From Mobiluncus massiliensis (GTDB lineage: Bacteria > Actinomycetota > Actinomycetes > Actinomycetales > Actinomycetaceae): a stretch of DNA of 64,000 nucleotides. The translations under genes and the position numbers were made by a program. Numbering within the stretch: the first letter of the stretch is position 1; every line of letters begins with the position of its first letter. This document shows, piece by piece, positions 1 through 7,280 of the stretch. The stretch spans positions 1 through 64,000 of the forward strand of contig NZ_OX458329.1 in NCBI RefSeq assembly GCF_949769255.1, read 5' to 3'. A model generated the notes under the pieces. It worked only from the letters and a program-made list of their open reading frames with translations, was not told the origin of the DNA and searched no databases.

Positions 1-229
1 CGGAGCGGGGCGAGGGCGGATCCAGGAACGGAAAATCTGCCACTTCGCCCAACCCCAGGGCTGCCATCTGCAAAATCACCGCGGACAGCGAAGTGCGTTG
101 ACTTTCAGGCTCGGTATAGGCGGGGCGGGGCAAAAAATCCTCCTCGGGATACAGGCGAAAGCACCCCCCCCGAGCCCCCCCGCCGCCGGAAGGCACCGCG
201 GGTGAGGCAGGCGCTGCGGGCGACGAAAA
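1..229 (-). pseudogene. hrpA: HrpA-type DEAH helicase remnant (5' truncated)
   Basis: The minus strand reads a helicase-like segment: CFRLYPEEDF, then TEPESQRTSL, then SAVILQMAALGLGEV and FPFLDPP. This matches the stretch just after motif VI of HrpA-type DEAH RNA helicases. Those proteins carry several hundred residues (both RecA domains) before this point, but here the frame is closed by TAG at 230-232 and begins in a Gly/Ser/Pro-rich run, so the ATPase half is absent. The nearest possible start is GTG at 194-196. The gene continues off the left edge, so the state of its C-terminus is unknown. It looks like a decayed or truncated remnant beside the flagellar operon. Family identity is fairly sure; pseudogene status is an inference. 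Confidence 0.6.
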
Positions 230-437
230 CTAGGCTGGGCGGGTTTCATCGAACGATGACATCGAAAAAGCTAGATTTTCGGGGTCAAGCCGCCCCGAGA
301 ACAGGACTTTACAGGTAACGTAGGAAAAGGATAATACGAATCGTCCCGGTGCAGGTCAATTGCAAAGTCTCTGACGCGGTTCGATTCTAAACACAGACCG
401 GAACCGGCCATGCTGGTCCGGACCTAAGGGAGGAAAT
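230..437. other. Intergenic leader of the flagellar operon
   Basis: No gene is visible here. The segment separates the helicase remnant from fliL and must hold the flagellar operon promoter. I see no convincing sigma-28 signature (TAAA-N15-GCCGATAA). The only clear signal is the AGGGAGGAAAT ribosome-binding site ending at 437. Confidence 0.4.
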
Positions 438-1031
438 ATGCCAGTCGGTGTTGGAGCGAAACCAGCGGGAGGCACCGCCGCAAGACCGGTCCCGGCAGCC
501 GCTAAACCGGCTATGCCCCCAACCGCGCCTCCGGCGGGAGCGGAACCGGGCAAGAAGGGCGGCGCGAAAAAGATTCTGCTCGTCGTCCTGATTGTAGTGA
601 TTCTGGCCGTATTAGCGGTGGGCGTGTTCCTGGCGCTGAAGCTGCTCGGTGTCATCGGGGGAGGAGACGGTGAAAAGGAATCCCCGAAACCCGCAGAGAC
701 CACTAAGGCTTTGGTGATGGGCAAGCAGTCGGTGTCGACTGGGGAGCCGCTGAGTATCAACCTCGATGATGGATTCATGTCGTTTGCGGCCACGATTTAC
801 TTTGACGAAGAAATCAAGCCGGAGGGCGAGGGCAGCTCGGACATCGATCCGTCCCCCGCTCGCGATGCGGCTTTGCGGCTGTTCAAAGGCATGAAGAAAG
901 AGGATTTGGACAAGCCCGGCGCGATGCAGGAGCTGCAAAAGAAATATACCGCCGAGCTGAACAAGAGCCCGATTCCGCCTTATAACGGACACGTGGTGAC
1001 TGTCCAGTTCACCACTTTTGCCTACCAGTAA
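438..1031 (+). CDS. fliL: Flagellar basal body-associated protein FliL
   Basis: FliL is a single-span inner-membrane protein that surrounds the stator units and supports torque generation. The 197-residue product has a Pro/Ala-rich cytoplasmic N-terminus, basic residues at 39-45, one membrane segment at about 46-70, and an extracytoplasmic domain with the FliL-like stretch around LSINLDDGFMSFAATIYF. A strong Shine-Dalgarno (AGGGAGG) sits just before the ATG. It is the first gene of the fliL-fliM-fliN-fliO-fliP-fliQ-fliR-flhB-flhA run, the usual position in actinobacterial and firmicute operons. Sequence conservation in FliL is low, so the call rests on topology and synteny as much as on motifs. 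Confidence 0.8.
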   Translation: MPVGVGAKPAGGTAARPVPAAAKPAMPPTAPPAGAEPGKKGGAKKILLVVLIVVILAVLAVGVFLALKLLGVIGGGDGEKESPKPAETTKALVMGKQSVSTGEPLSINLDDGFMSFAATIYFDEEIKPEGEGSSDIDPSPARDAALRLFKGMKKEDLDKPGAMQELQKKYTAELNKSPIPPYNGHVVTVQFTTFAYQ

Positions 1032-1136
1032 AGCTCAAACTTGCTGGCGGGGAACACCCGCAACTGAAGGCAATTCTTTCTAACAACGCAGGAAAACCCC
1101 AAACTCTAACGGTTTACCTGGATAAAATGGAAAACG

Positions 1137-2057
1137 ATGGCAAAGACAAGTACCGTTCAGACTGACGTAGATGCGAGAGTTTACGACTTTAGTAAACCGA
1201 TGAAGCTCCCGCGTGAGTACGCGCGCATTATGGAGATGGCTCTGGAAGCCTTTACCCGGCACTGGGTCAACCAGCTGGTAGGACGCCTGCACGTGGTGAT
1301 AACCGGTGAAGTCGGGGATTTGTCCATGCGGTCTTATGACGATTACATTAAGACCCTGCCGACCCAGACTCTGATGGTGATTATTGATTTCCAAGGGGGG
1401 CGCAACAAGGGAGTTCTGCAATTCCCTCGCCAAACCGCTCTGGCTTGGGTCGATCACTTGCTGGGCGGAACCGGAGACGTGGAATCGACTCCTGACCGGG
1501 AACTGACCGAGGTCGAGGTTTCGGTCCTGATTGACTTCCTCAAGCGGGTACTTTCCGACCTCGATATAGCTTTCCAATCGATGCTGCCGCTGGGCAGCCA
1601 GTTCCGCACCATCGAGTATGCTCCTCAGTTTGTGCAGGTCGTGGACGGTTCCACCCCGGTGCTGTTTGCTCCGATTACACTGACCGCTGGGGAACACCAG
1701 GACGACTGCTCCATCATGATGCCGGTGTCGATGATTACGGACGCGATTCATCAGGGCGATGTCCATGACACTCGTACCGAACAGCAAAAAGCGGAAGCCG
1801 CCGCGGTGCGTCAGCTCCTGGTGGATTCTATCGAAGACGTGCCGGTTGAGGTGGCGGTACGTTTCACTCCCCGGAAGGTCAATCCGCGTGAACTCGATGG
1901 CCTGGCTATCGGCGATACCTTACCTTTAATCCACCCGACCTCTCGTCCTTTGGATATGGTGGTTGGGGATTTGATTTTGGCAGAAACGGCTGCAGGAACT
2001 TCCGGGTCGCGTTTAGCGGCGATGGTGGTTTCGGTTAACAAAGGAGAAAAGAAATGA
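1137..2057 (+). CDS. fliM: Flagellar motor switch protein FliM
   Basis: FliM is a C-ring protein that transmits CheY-P binding to rotor reversal. The 306-residue product carries the middle CheC-like domain, including LLGGTGD at about 108-114 and the following helix with EVEVSVLIDFL, and a C-terminal SpoA-type domain (about 210-300). The N-terminus (MAKTSTVQTDVDARVYDFSK) lacks the canonical LSQxEIDALL peptide that binds CheY-P in enterobacteria and Bacillus. The ATG overlaps no upstream gene; the 3' end overlaps fliN by 4 nt (ATGA), indicating coupled translation. Family assignment is firm from motifs and order. Confidence 0.93.
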   Translation: MAKTSTVQTDVDARVYDFSKPMKLPREYARIMEMALEAFTRHWVNQLVGRLHVVITGEVGDLSMRSYDDYIKTLPTQTLMVIIDFQGGRNKGVLQFPRQTALAWVDHLLGGTGDVESTPDRELTEVEVSVLIDFLKRVLSDLDIAFQSMLPLGSQFRTIEYAPQFVQVVDGSTPVLFAPITLTAGEHQDDCSIMMPVSMITDAIHQGDVHDTRTEQQKAEAAAVRQLLVDSIEDVPVEVAVRFTPRKVNPRELDGLAIGDTLPLIHPTSRPLDMVVGDLILAETAAGTSGSRLAAMVVSVNKGEKK

Positions 2058-2803
2058 GCGTGACCCCGAATCAGGTACTGGATGCTGCCCAGGCGGTCAT
2101 ACCACTACTACCCTCGACCACTGAGCTTACCGCATCCTCATGGGAGCCCGGCGACCCGATGCCGGGCGCTGATTCTCCCGCAGTGGTCACGACTCTATCT
2201 GCCGAAGAATCTCTGCAGGTGTGCTTGGTCGCCTCCTCGATTATTGCGGAAGCCTTGGAGGGCGCGGAGGGGATGACCCAGACCCAGGCGTTGTTGCCGG
2301 CTTTGGAAGCGGCCACTTCTGCCCTGGGGACCGGGGTCATGGAAAACACCACCGAGGGAACCGTAGACGACCTGCTAGACAGCGAGGACTGGATTAAGGC
2401 CACCTTGGAGGCTGACGGCACGGTACAGGGCTGGTTAGCGGTGCGTCCCGCGCCGGTCCAGGAAACCGCCACAGAGGACAAAGCCCAGGAGACTCCCGAA
2501 GGCCCGGTCACCCAGGCAACTGCCACTCCGGAGCAGCGCGCCGAGTCGATGAAACTGCTTTATGACGTCGAGATGACCTTGACGGCGGAAATCGGGCGCA
2601 CCAAGTTAGCGGTGCATGACGTGCTGGATTTGTCCCCCGGCTCCGTTATCGAGTTGGATCGTTCCGCCGGTTCAGCCGCTGACGTCATGGTGAATGGCCG
2701 CCTCATCGCTCGCGGTGAGATTGTCGTGGTTGACGAAGAATACGGTATTCGTATTACGGAGATTGTGTCTCTGGCCGATCAACAGAATCAGAGCCAGTCC
2801 TAG
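2054..2803 (+). CDS. fliN: Flagellar motor switch protein FliN (extended N-terminus)
   Basis: FliN is a C-ring component that binds FliM and the export ATPase complex. The SpoA-type domain lies at the C-terminus (about residues 165-245), with LAVHDVLDLSPGSVIELDR and LIARGEIVVVDEEYGIRITE as typical FliN stretches. At 249 residues it is longer than the roughly 80-140 of enterobacterial FliN. The first ~160 residues form a separate region with an acidic/Thr/Pro linker at about 130-160, resembling the two-domain layout of FliY-type proteins, but I see no clear CheC phosphatase ExxN motif. The start overlaps the fliM stop by 4 nt after GGAGAAAAGAA. FliN family is sure; the N-terminal role is unknown. 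Confidence 0.9.
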   Translation: MSVTPNQVLDAAQAVIPLLPSTTELTASSWEPGDPMPGADSPAVVTTLSAEESLQVCLVASSIIAEALEGAEGMTQTQALLPALEAATSALGTGVMENTTEGTVDDLLDSEDWIKATLEADGTVQGWLAVRPAPVQETATEDKAQETPEGPVTQATATPEQRAESMKLLYDVEMTLTAEIGRTKLAVHDVLDLSPGSVIELDRSAGSAADVMVNGRLIARGEIVVVDEEYGIRITEIVSLADQQNQSQS

Positions 2804-2832
2804 TGAATGGATCAGTCGAAAAGGGGTGAGCG

Positions 2833-3792
2833 GTGAGCTTACTGGGCGTCTTACAGACCGGTGTGGCGTGGACAACGCTCGGTTACGTTCACCTCAATAA
2901 CCTTGCCGCGGCTCTGAGCGCTTCCGAAACCTCAGACCCGGCCAGCCCCAGCCCGACCGGCAACACGAAGCTGGTCGGCTCCACTCCAGCTTCCCCTCCG
3001 ACTACACCCGCAAAGAGCACCCCGCCGAGTTCTCCTGCCTCCGATACGCTCACCCCGGACGTGCCGTTGACCGGCCAGCCCGCCGAGAACCCCATGATGA
3101 TATTCCTGCGCTTCATCGTGGGAATCGTGGTGGTGTTCCTGCTGATGTGGCTGCTGTGGCGTTGGTTCAAGCGCACTAACCTCGGTGATTACGAGGGTCC
3201 GGGCTTGCGCTTGGTGTCTCGGCTGCAGCTGTCTCGGGTTTCCCAAGTCGCCCTCATCGAGATTGGCGGGCGAATGTTTCTGGTGGGGGCGGGGGATTCC
3301 TCCGTCACTCCCATCGCCGAGATTTATGACACGGAGGAAATGTCCGCGGAACTGAGCGCTGCCGCCGAGGCTTTTCAGGAGCGGGCTAATCAGCCGGTGT
3401 CCCGGCCTTTTGGGGAGTTGTTGGCTCGCGCCACGAAACGTGTCGAGCGGGGCTCGCGCCCCTCGCCGCAGTCGGCGAGCCCGAAGCCTGCCGAGACTCG
3501 TTCCGTCACGCCAAGCCGTACTGCTGTGCAGGCCAGGCCCGCAACGCCAGCCGTCCCTGCCCCGGCCAAAGCCAAGCCGAAGTCGCAGGTCACTGAGGAA
3601 CAGATGGATGCTCTAGCCTCTCAGATTGCCGCCGAATTCGGCGCCAAGGGACCCCAGAAACCTGCCGCGGACACTCAGCTAGTCCCCGCGAAAACAGCGC
3701 CTACGAAACCCACGGCGAGTGAGAAAAAGCCGGCAGACAAAACTTTTCCTGCCGCCGCATCGCAGACTTCGGCGGTGAGTCCGCATGAGTGA
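2833..3792 (+). CDS. fliO: Flagellar biosynthesis protein FliO
   Basis: FliO is a membrane chaperone that assists FliP assembly into the export gate. The GTG start follows AAAGGGGTGAG. The 319-residue product has a weak hydrophobic N-terminus, a Ser/Pro/Thr linker, one strong membrane span at about 88-111, then the conserved cytoplasmic FliO domain (LRLVSRLQLSRVSQVALIEI, VGAGDSSVTPIAE). The C-terminal ~170 residues are Ala/Pro/Lys-rich and probably disordered, longer than in most FliO proteins. It lies between fliN and fliP, its normal place. The 3' end overlaps fliP by 8 nt. Confidence 0.87.
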   Translation: MSLLGVLQTGVAWTTLGYVHLNNLAAALSASETSDPASPSPTGNTKLVGSTPASPPTTPAKSTPPSSPASDTLTPDVPLTGQPAENPMMIFLRFIVGIVVVFLLMWLLWRWFKRTNLGDYEGPGLRLVSRLQLSRVSQVALIEIGGRMFLVGAGDSSVTPIAEIYDTEEMSAELSAAAEAFQERANQPVSRPFGELLARATKRVERGSRPSPQSASPKPAETRSVTPSRTAVQARPATPAVPAPAKAKPKSQVTEEQMDALASQIAAEFGAKGPQKPAADTQLVPAKTAPTKPTASEKKPADKTFPAAASQTSAVSPHE

Positions 3793-5035
3793 CCTGCTGC
3801 TGACCCAACACGCCGCTTCGGTGGCGGAGTTTCAAGCCTTTACGCGGGAGCGCCAGGCGCGCCAAGCGCGGCGCCAAGCTGCCTTCCGTCAAGTCGTGCG
3901 CGACCAGTACCGCACCAGCGCCGCTCACTGGGAACGCCTGGGCGTCACGTTCACCTTGCCCCCCGATTTCAGCGCGGACACCATCTCCGGGCGAACCGCT
4001 GTCGATGCCGCCAGCCTGGAACGGGAAAAACGTGAACGTGCCCGCGGCTCTCGCTTCGGATTCGGCCTGAAACATCGGGAGCTGAGCCCGGAACAGCGCG
4101 TGGCTCGTCTGCGCCTGCAGCTGGCTTGGTTCCTGGCTGTCGTGGCGGTTTTTGCCATCATTTTTTCCATGCCCCACGCTTCGGCCGACCCTGCAGTCGC
4201 CCCGGCCGCGTCAACCGTGAGCCAGTCGGCAGCCCCCGCGCTCAGTCAACCAGGACCACCCGCCCTTGTGAACTCTGCAAACGTAATCCAACCTGGGCAA
4301 CCCGACCCGTTAACGGATCCGGGAGATATTATCGGTCCCAATGACCCGAACGCCCCGGTCAATCCAGAAAAACCCGGCATTCAACTGAACGTCAACGGCT
4401 GGGATAAAGCGCCCTCCACCGCCGTCCTGGTGTTCCTGCTGATTACCGTGCTTTCAGTGGCGCCGTCACTGCTGTTGATGATGACGTCCTTTACCAAGAT
4501 TTTCATTGTCTTGGCGATGGCGCGCAATGCGATGGGGTTGAACCAGATTCCTCCGACCCAGGTCATCTCCGGTTTGGCGATATTCCTGTCCCTGTTCATC
4601 ATGAGCCCCACCATCACGTCTATCTGGCAAGACGCGGTGCAGCCCTATATGGACGGCAAGATTCAAGTGCAGGATATGCTGAAACTCTCGGAAAAGCCGG
4701 TGCGCGAGTTCATGGGACCGCTGACCCGCGAGGAGGACATCGCCCTGATGACCCGCGCCGCGGACCGCCCTAATCCGCCCAGCCTGGAGGAAACCCCCTT
4801 CACCACCCTGGTGCCGGCGTTCATGATTTCCGAAGTTCGTTCCGCCTTCATCATCGGGTTCGTGGTGTTCATCCCCTTCCTGGTCATTGACCTGGTCGTG
4901 GGCGCCGCCCTCATGAGTATGGGTATGATGATGCTTCCTCCGGTGATGGTTTCTATGCCCTTCAAGGTTTTGCTATTTGTCATGGTTGACGGTTGGGGCT
5001 TGTTGACCAAGACCTTGATTGGAACATACCGATGA
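3785..5035 (+). CDS. fliP: Flagellar export gate protein FliP with unusual N-terminal extension
   Basis: FliP is the core pore subunit of the flagellar type III export gate. The FliP domain occupies about residues 200-416, with TSFTKIFIVLAMARNAMG, PPTQVISGLAIFLSLF and ISEVRSAFIIGFVVFIPFLVIDLVV as diagnostic stretches. Upstream sit a signal-like hydrophobic segment (about 113-134, ending in HASA) and a charged ~110-residue cytoplasmic region rich in Arg/Ala. At 416 residues it is far longer than the usual ~245. The ATG overlaps fliO by 8 nt; its ribosome site is weak, so an internal GTG near 4100 that would start directly at the signal peptide is an alternative. The 3' end overlaps fliQ (ATGA). 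Confidence 0.92.
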   Translation: MSDLLLTQHAASVAEFQAFTRERQARQARRQAAFRQVVRDQYRTSAAHWERLGVTFTLPPDFSADTISGRTAVDAASLEREKRERARGSRFGFGLKHRELSPEQRVARLRLQLAWFLAVVAVFAIIFSMPHASADPAVAPAASTVSQSAAPALSQPGPPALVNSANVIQPGQPDPLTDPGDIIGPNDPNAPVNPEKPGIQLNVNGWDKAPSTAVLVFLLITVLSVAPSLLLMMTSFTKIFIVLAMARNAMGLNQIPPTQVISGLAIFLSLFIMSPTITSIWQDAVQPYMDGKIQVQDMLKLSEKPVREFMGPLTREEDIALMTRAADRPNPPSLEETPFTTLVPAFMISEVRSAFIIGFVVFIPFLVIDLVVGAALMSMGMMMLPPVMVSMPFKVLLFVMVDGWGLLTKTLIGTYR

Positions 5036-5304
5036 ACTCCTCCGCAGTTTTGGACCTCGCGTTGACCGCCATGTTGATGGGGGCCAAGCTGGCGGCACCC
5101 ATTTTGATTACCTCCCTGGTCGTGGGCTTTCTCATTTCGCTGTTCCAGTCCATCACCCAAATCCAGGAAGTCACGCTGACTTTCGTCCCCAAGACCGTTG
5201 CGGTGGGGATTGCCCTGTATATTTCGGGCTACTGGATGCTGCAAACCCTGGTCACCACCACCGAGGACATGATGGCGCGAATTCCAGCCCTGCTGAATTC
5301 ATAA
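5032..5304 (+). CDS. fliQ: Flagellar export gate protein FliQ
   Basis: FliQ is a small hydrophobic protein that wraps the FliP/FliR pore. The product has 90 residues, the standard family length, with two membrane spans (about 17-40 and 50-75) and the conserved stretch PILITSLVVGFLISLFQSIT followed by QIQEVTLTFVPK. The start ATG at 5032 overlaps the fliP stop (ATGA); longer upstream frames are out of family. It lies between fliP and fliR as in nearly all flagellar operons. Confidence 0.95.
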   Translation: MNSSAVLDLALTAMLMGAKLAAPILITSLVVGFLISLFQSITQIQEVTLTFVPKTVAVGIALYISGYWMLQTLVTTTEDMMARIPALLNS

Positions 5305-5318
5305 GGCGAGGTGGGGCT

Positions 5319-6065
5319 ATGACCATCAATCTCGCTCTCTTTACCGCTTTTGCCCTGGCCACCGTGCGCGCTACCGTTTTCTTGGCGCTGTGCCCGCCCT
5401 TCAACAGCCGCGCCATTTCCGGCCGGGTTAAGGCGCTGCTGGGCGCCGCTTTGGGGTTCGCCTGCATGAGCCGGGTCGGGCCGATAGAGCAATCGGACGT
5501 ATTCCTCTTTGAGCTGCTGATTCAAGCCCTCATTGGCTTTTCTATGGCGGTCATGGTGCGCATTATCATCGCGGCACTCCAGATGGCCGGTTCGCTCATC
5601 GACTTTGAAGGCGGTTTTGCGATGGCCCAGGCCTTCGACCCGCTGACCATGACGAACCAGGCGACTTTCGGGCGGGTCTACGAACTGACGGCCATGGCCA
5701 TGCTTTTTGCTACCAACGGCTACCAGCTGCTGATAATGGGACTGGCGCGCTCTTTTAACGCCATGCCGGTCGGCGCGGTCTTTGACATGGCCAACTACGC
5801 CGACCGCTTGGTTTTTCGTTTCGGCGAACTGATGATCGCCTCCATAGAGATTGCCGGGCCGCTGCTGCTGGTGCTGTTCCTCACCGACATGGGTCTGGGT
5901 CTGTTGACCAAGGTCGCGCCGGCCATGAACGCCTTTACCTTGGGATTCCCGCTAAAGATTATGATGACCGCGTTCACCGCCCCCCTGATTATGGTGGTCA
6001 TTCCTCAGGTCGTTGAGAAACTGATGGACAAGGTCATGGTGAGTTTCCAGGGGGTGTTCATGTGA
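5319..6065 (+). CDS. fliR: Flagellar export gate protein FliR
   Basis: FliR is the third pore-forming gate protein, usually one copy per FliP5-FliQ4 complex. The 248-residue product is a polytopic membrane protein with RALF-type segments such as GFSMAVMVRIIIAALQMAGS, IDFEGGFAMAQAFDP and MGLGLLTKVAPAMNAF, all typical of FliR. The ATG at 5319 follows GGCGAGGTGGGG, and upstream in-frame codons overlap fliQ and are not family-like. The stop overlaps the flhB GTG start. Confidence 0.94.
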   Translation: MTINLALFTAFALATVRATVFLALCPPFNSRAISGRVKALLGAALGFACMSRVGPIEQSDVFLFELLIQALIGFSMAVMVRIIIAALQMAGSLIDFEGGFAMAQAFDPLTMTNQATFGRVYELTAMAMLFATNGYQLLIMGLARSFNAMPVGAVFDMANYADRLVFRFGELMIASIEIAGPLLLVLFLTDMGLGLLTKVAPAMNAFTLGFPLKIMMTAFTAPLIMVVIPQVVEKLMDKVMVSFQGVFM

Positions 6066-7165
6066 GCGATTCCGGCGAAAAGACTGAAAAGGCCACCCCG
6101 CGGCATCTGAAAAAAGTTCGTGAGGAAGGTGGCCTGCAAAAGTCCCAGGATCTGACCGGGTGGATTTCCTTGGCCGCCGGGGCAGCCTTGCTTCCGTTCA
6201 TGATGGACACGGCGTTCCAAAAGGCTCGCCATCAGACTTTGACGGCGGTGACCCTGAAAGAGGTTCCCTCTAAACAGGAAATCGTGGGTTTCTTGGCCTC
6301 CTCGTTGGGCACGATTGTGTGGACCCTGCTGCCGTTCATGCTGGCCATTTTGCTGGTCGCCGTAATGGTGAACATTATCCAAGGTAAAGGCGTGTTCCCT
6401 TCCGCCAAACACTTGAAGCCCAAACTGCAAAACCTGAACGTGGTCAAGGGCTTTAAGAAAGTGGTCGGCATCCAGCCCCTGTGGAACGGTTTGAAGGCTC
6501 TGCTTAAGACCATCGCCGTGGGCATCGTGTTGTACGTGGTCATTTCCGGGGTCACCGAGATAATGGGAGCGGCCGGACATATCTCGCTGTGGGATTTGAT
6601 TGCCTACGGTCAGGGCAAGATGTGGCTGCTCATCTGGGCTTCGGTTATCGCCGGCATCGCGGTCTCCGTGCTGGACGCTCTGTTTATCTTTAAAAAGAAC
6701 CAGAAACAGACCAAGATGTCCAAGCAGGAAATCAAGGAAGAATACAAACAGGACGAAGGCGACCCGTTGATTAAGTCCCAGCGCCGCTCTCGTGCCATCG
6801 CCATGAGTCGCAACCGGATGATCGCCGACGCCGCTAACGCTGACGTAGTGGTGGTAAACCCGACCCACTACGCTGTTGCTCTCAAGTACGAAGCGGGTCA
6901 GGGCGCCCCGAAAGTCCTGGCGAAAGGGGTGGACCATATTGCTTCGCGGATTCGTGAAGTCGCCCAGGATTCAAAGATTCCCCAGGTAGAGGACGTTTCG
7001 CTGGCGCGGACTCTGTATTCCACGGTCGAGGTCGGGGCGGCGATTCCCGAGGAGCTGTATACCGCGGTCGCCCAGGTTTTGGCGTTCGTGCTGATTCTGA
7101 AAAAGCGCGGGACTCGCGGCGGGGTTCACAAGATGCCCTCTTACCTCTTTGGGAAGGACTCCTGA
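6062..7165 (+). CDS. flhB: Flagellar export switch protein FlhB
   Basis: FlhB controls substrate-specificity switching from rod/hook to filament proteins. The 367-residue product begins with the family N-terminus SGEKTEKATPRHLKKVREEG, has four membrane spans (about 35-210), then the cytoplasmic domain with the autocleavage motif NPTH at 266-269 followed by YAVALKY. All expected features are intact, so the protein should self-cleave between Asn and Pro. It uses a GTG start overlapping the fliR stop by 4 nt. Confidence 0.96.
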   Translation: MSDSGEKTEKATPRHLKKVREEGGLQKSQDLTGWISLAAGAALLPFMMDTAFQKARHQTLTAVTLKEVPSKQEIVGFLASSLGTIVWTLLPFMLAILLVAVMVNIIQGKGVFPSAKHLKPKLQNLNVVKGFKKVVGIQPLWNGLKALLKTIAVGIVLYVVISGVTEIMGAAGHISLWDLIAYGQGKMWLLIWASVIAGIAVSVLDALFIFKKNQKQTKMSKQEIKEEYKQDEGDPLIKSQRRSRAIAMSRNRMIADAANADVVVVNPTHYAVALKYEAGQGAPKVLAKGVDHIASRIREVAQDSKIPQVEDVSLARTLYSTVEVGAAIPEELYTAVAQVLAFVLILKKRGTRGGVHKMPSYLFGKDS

Positions 7166-7280
7166 CGAACCAGTTTTGCCCCTAAAAAGTCGGAAAACCT
7201 AATGTAAACGACCCTTTTGCCGATGGGGCAACGGTAAGATAAGTGAGGAATGGAGTCCATGGCCGTGAGGAGACCGGCAC

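Noticed and set aside
161..187. C-runs as a phase-variable tract
   Set aside because: The runs are interrupted and lie in a gene remnant already missing its motor domains, so switching has no clear product to control.
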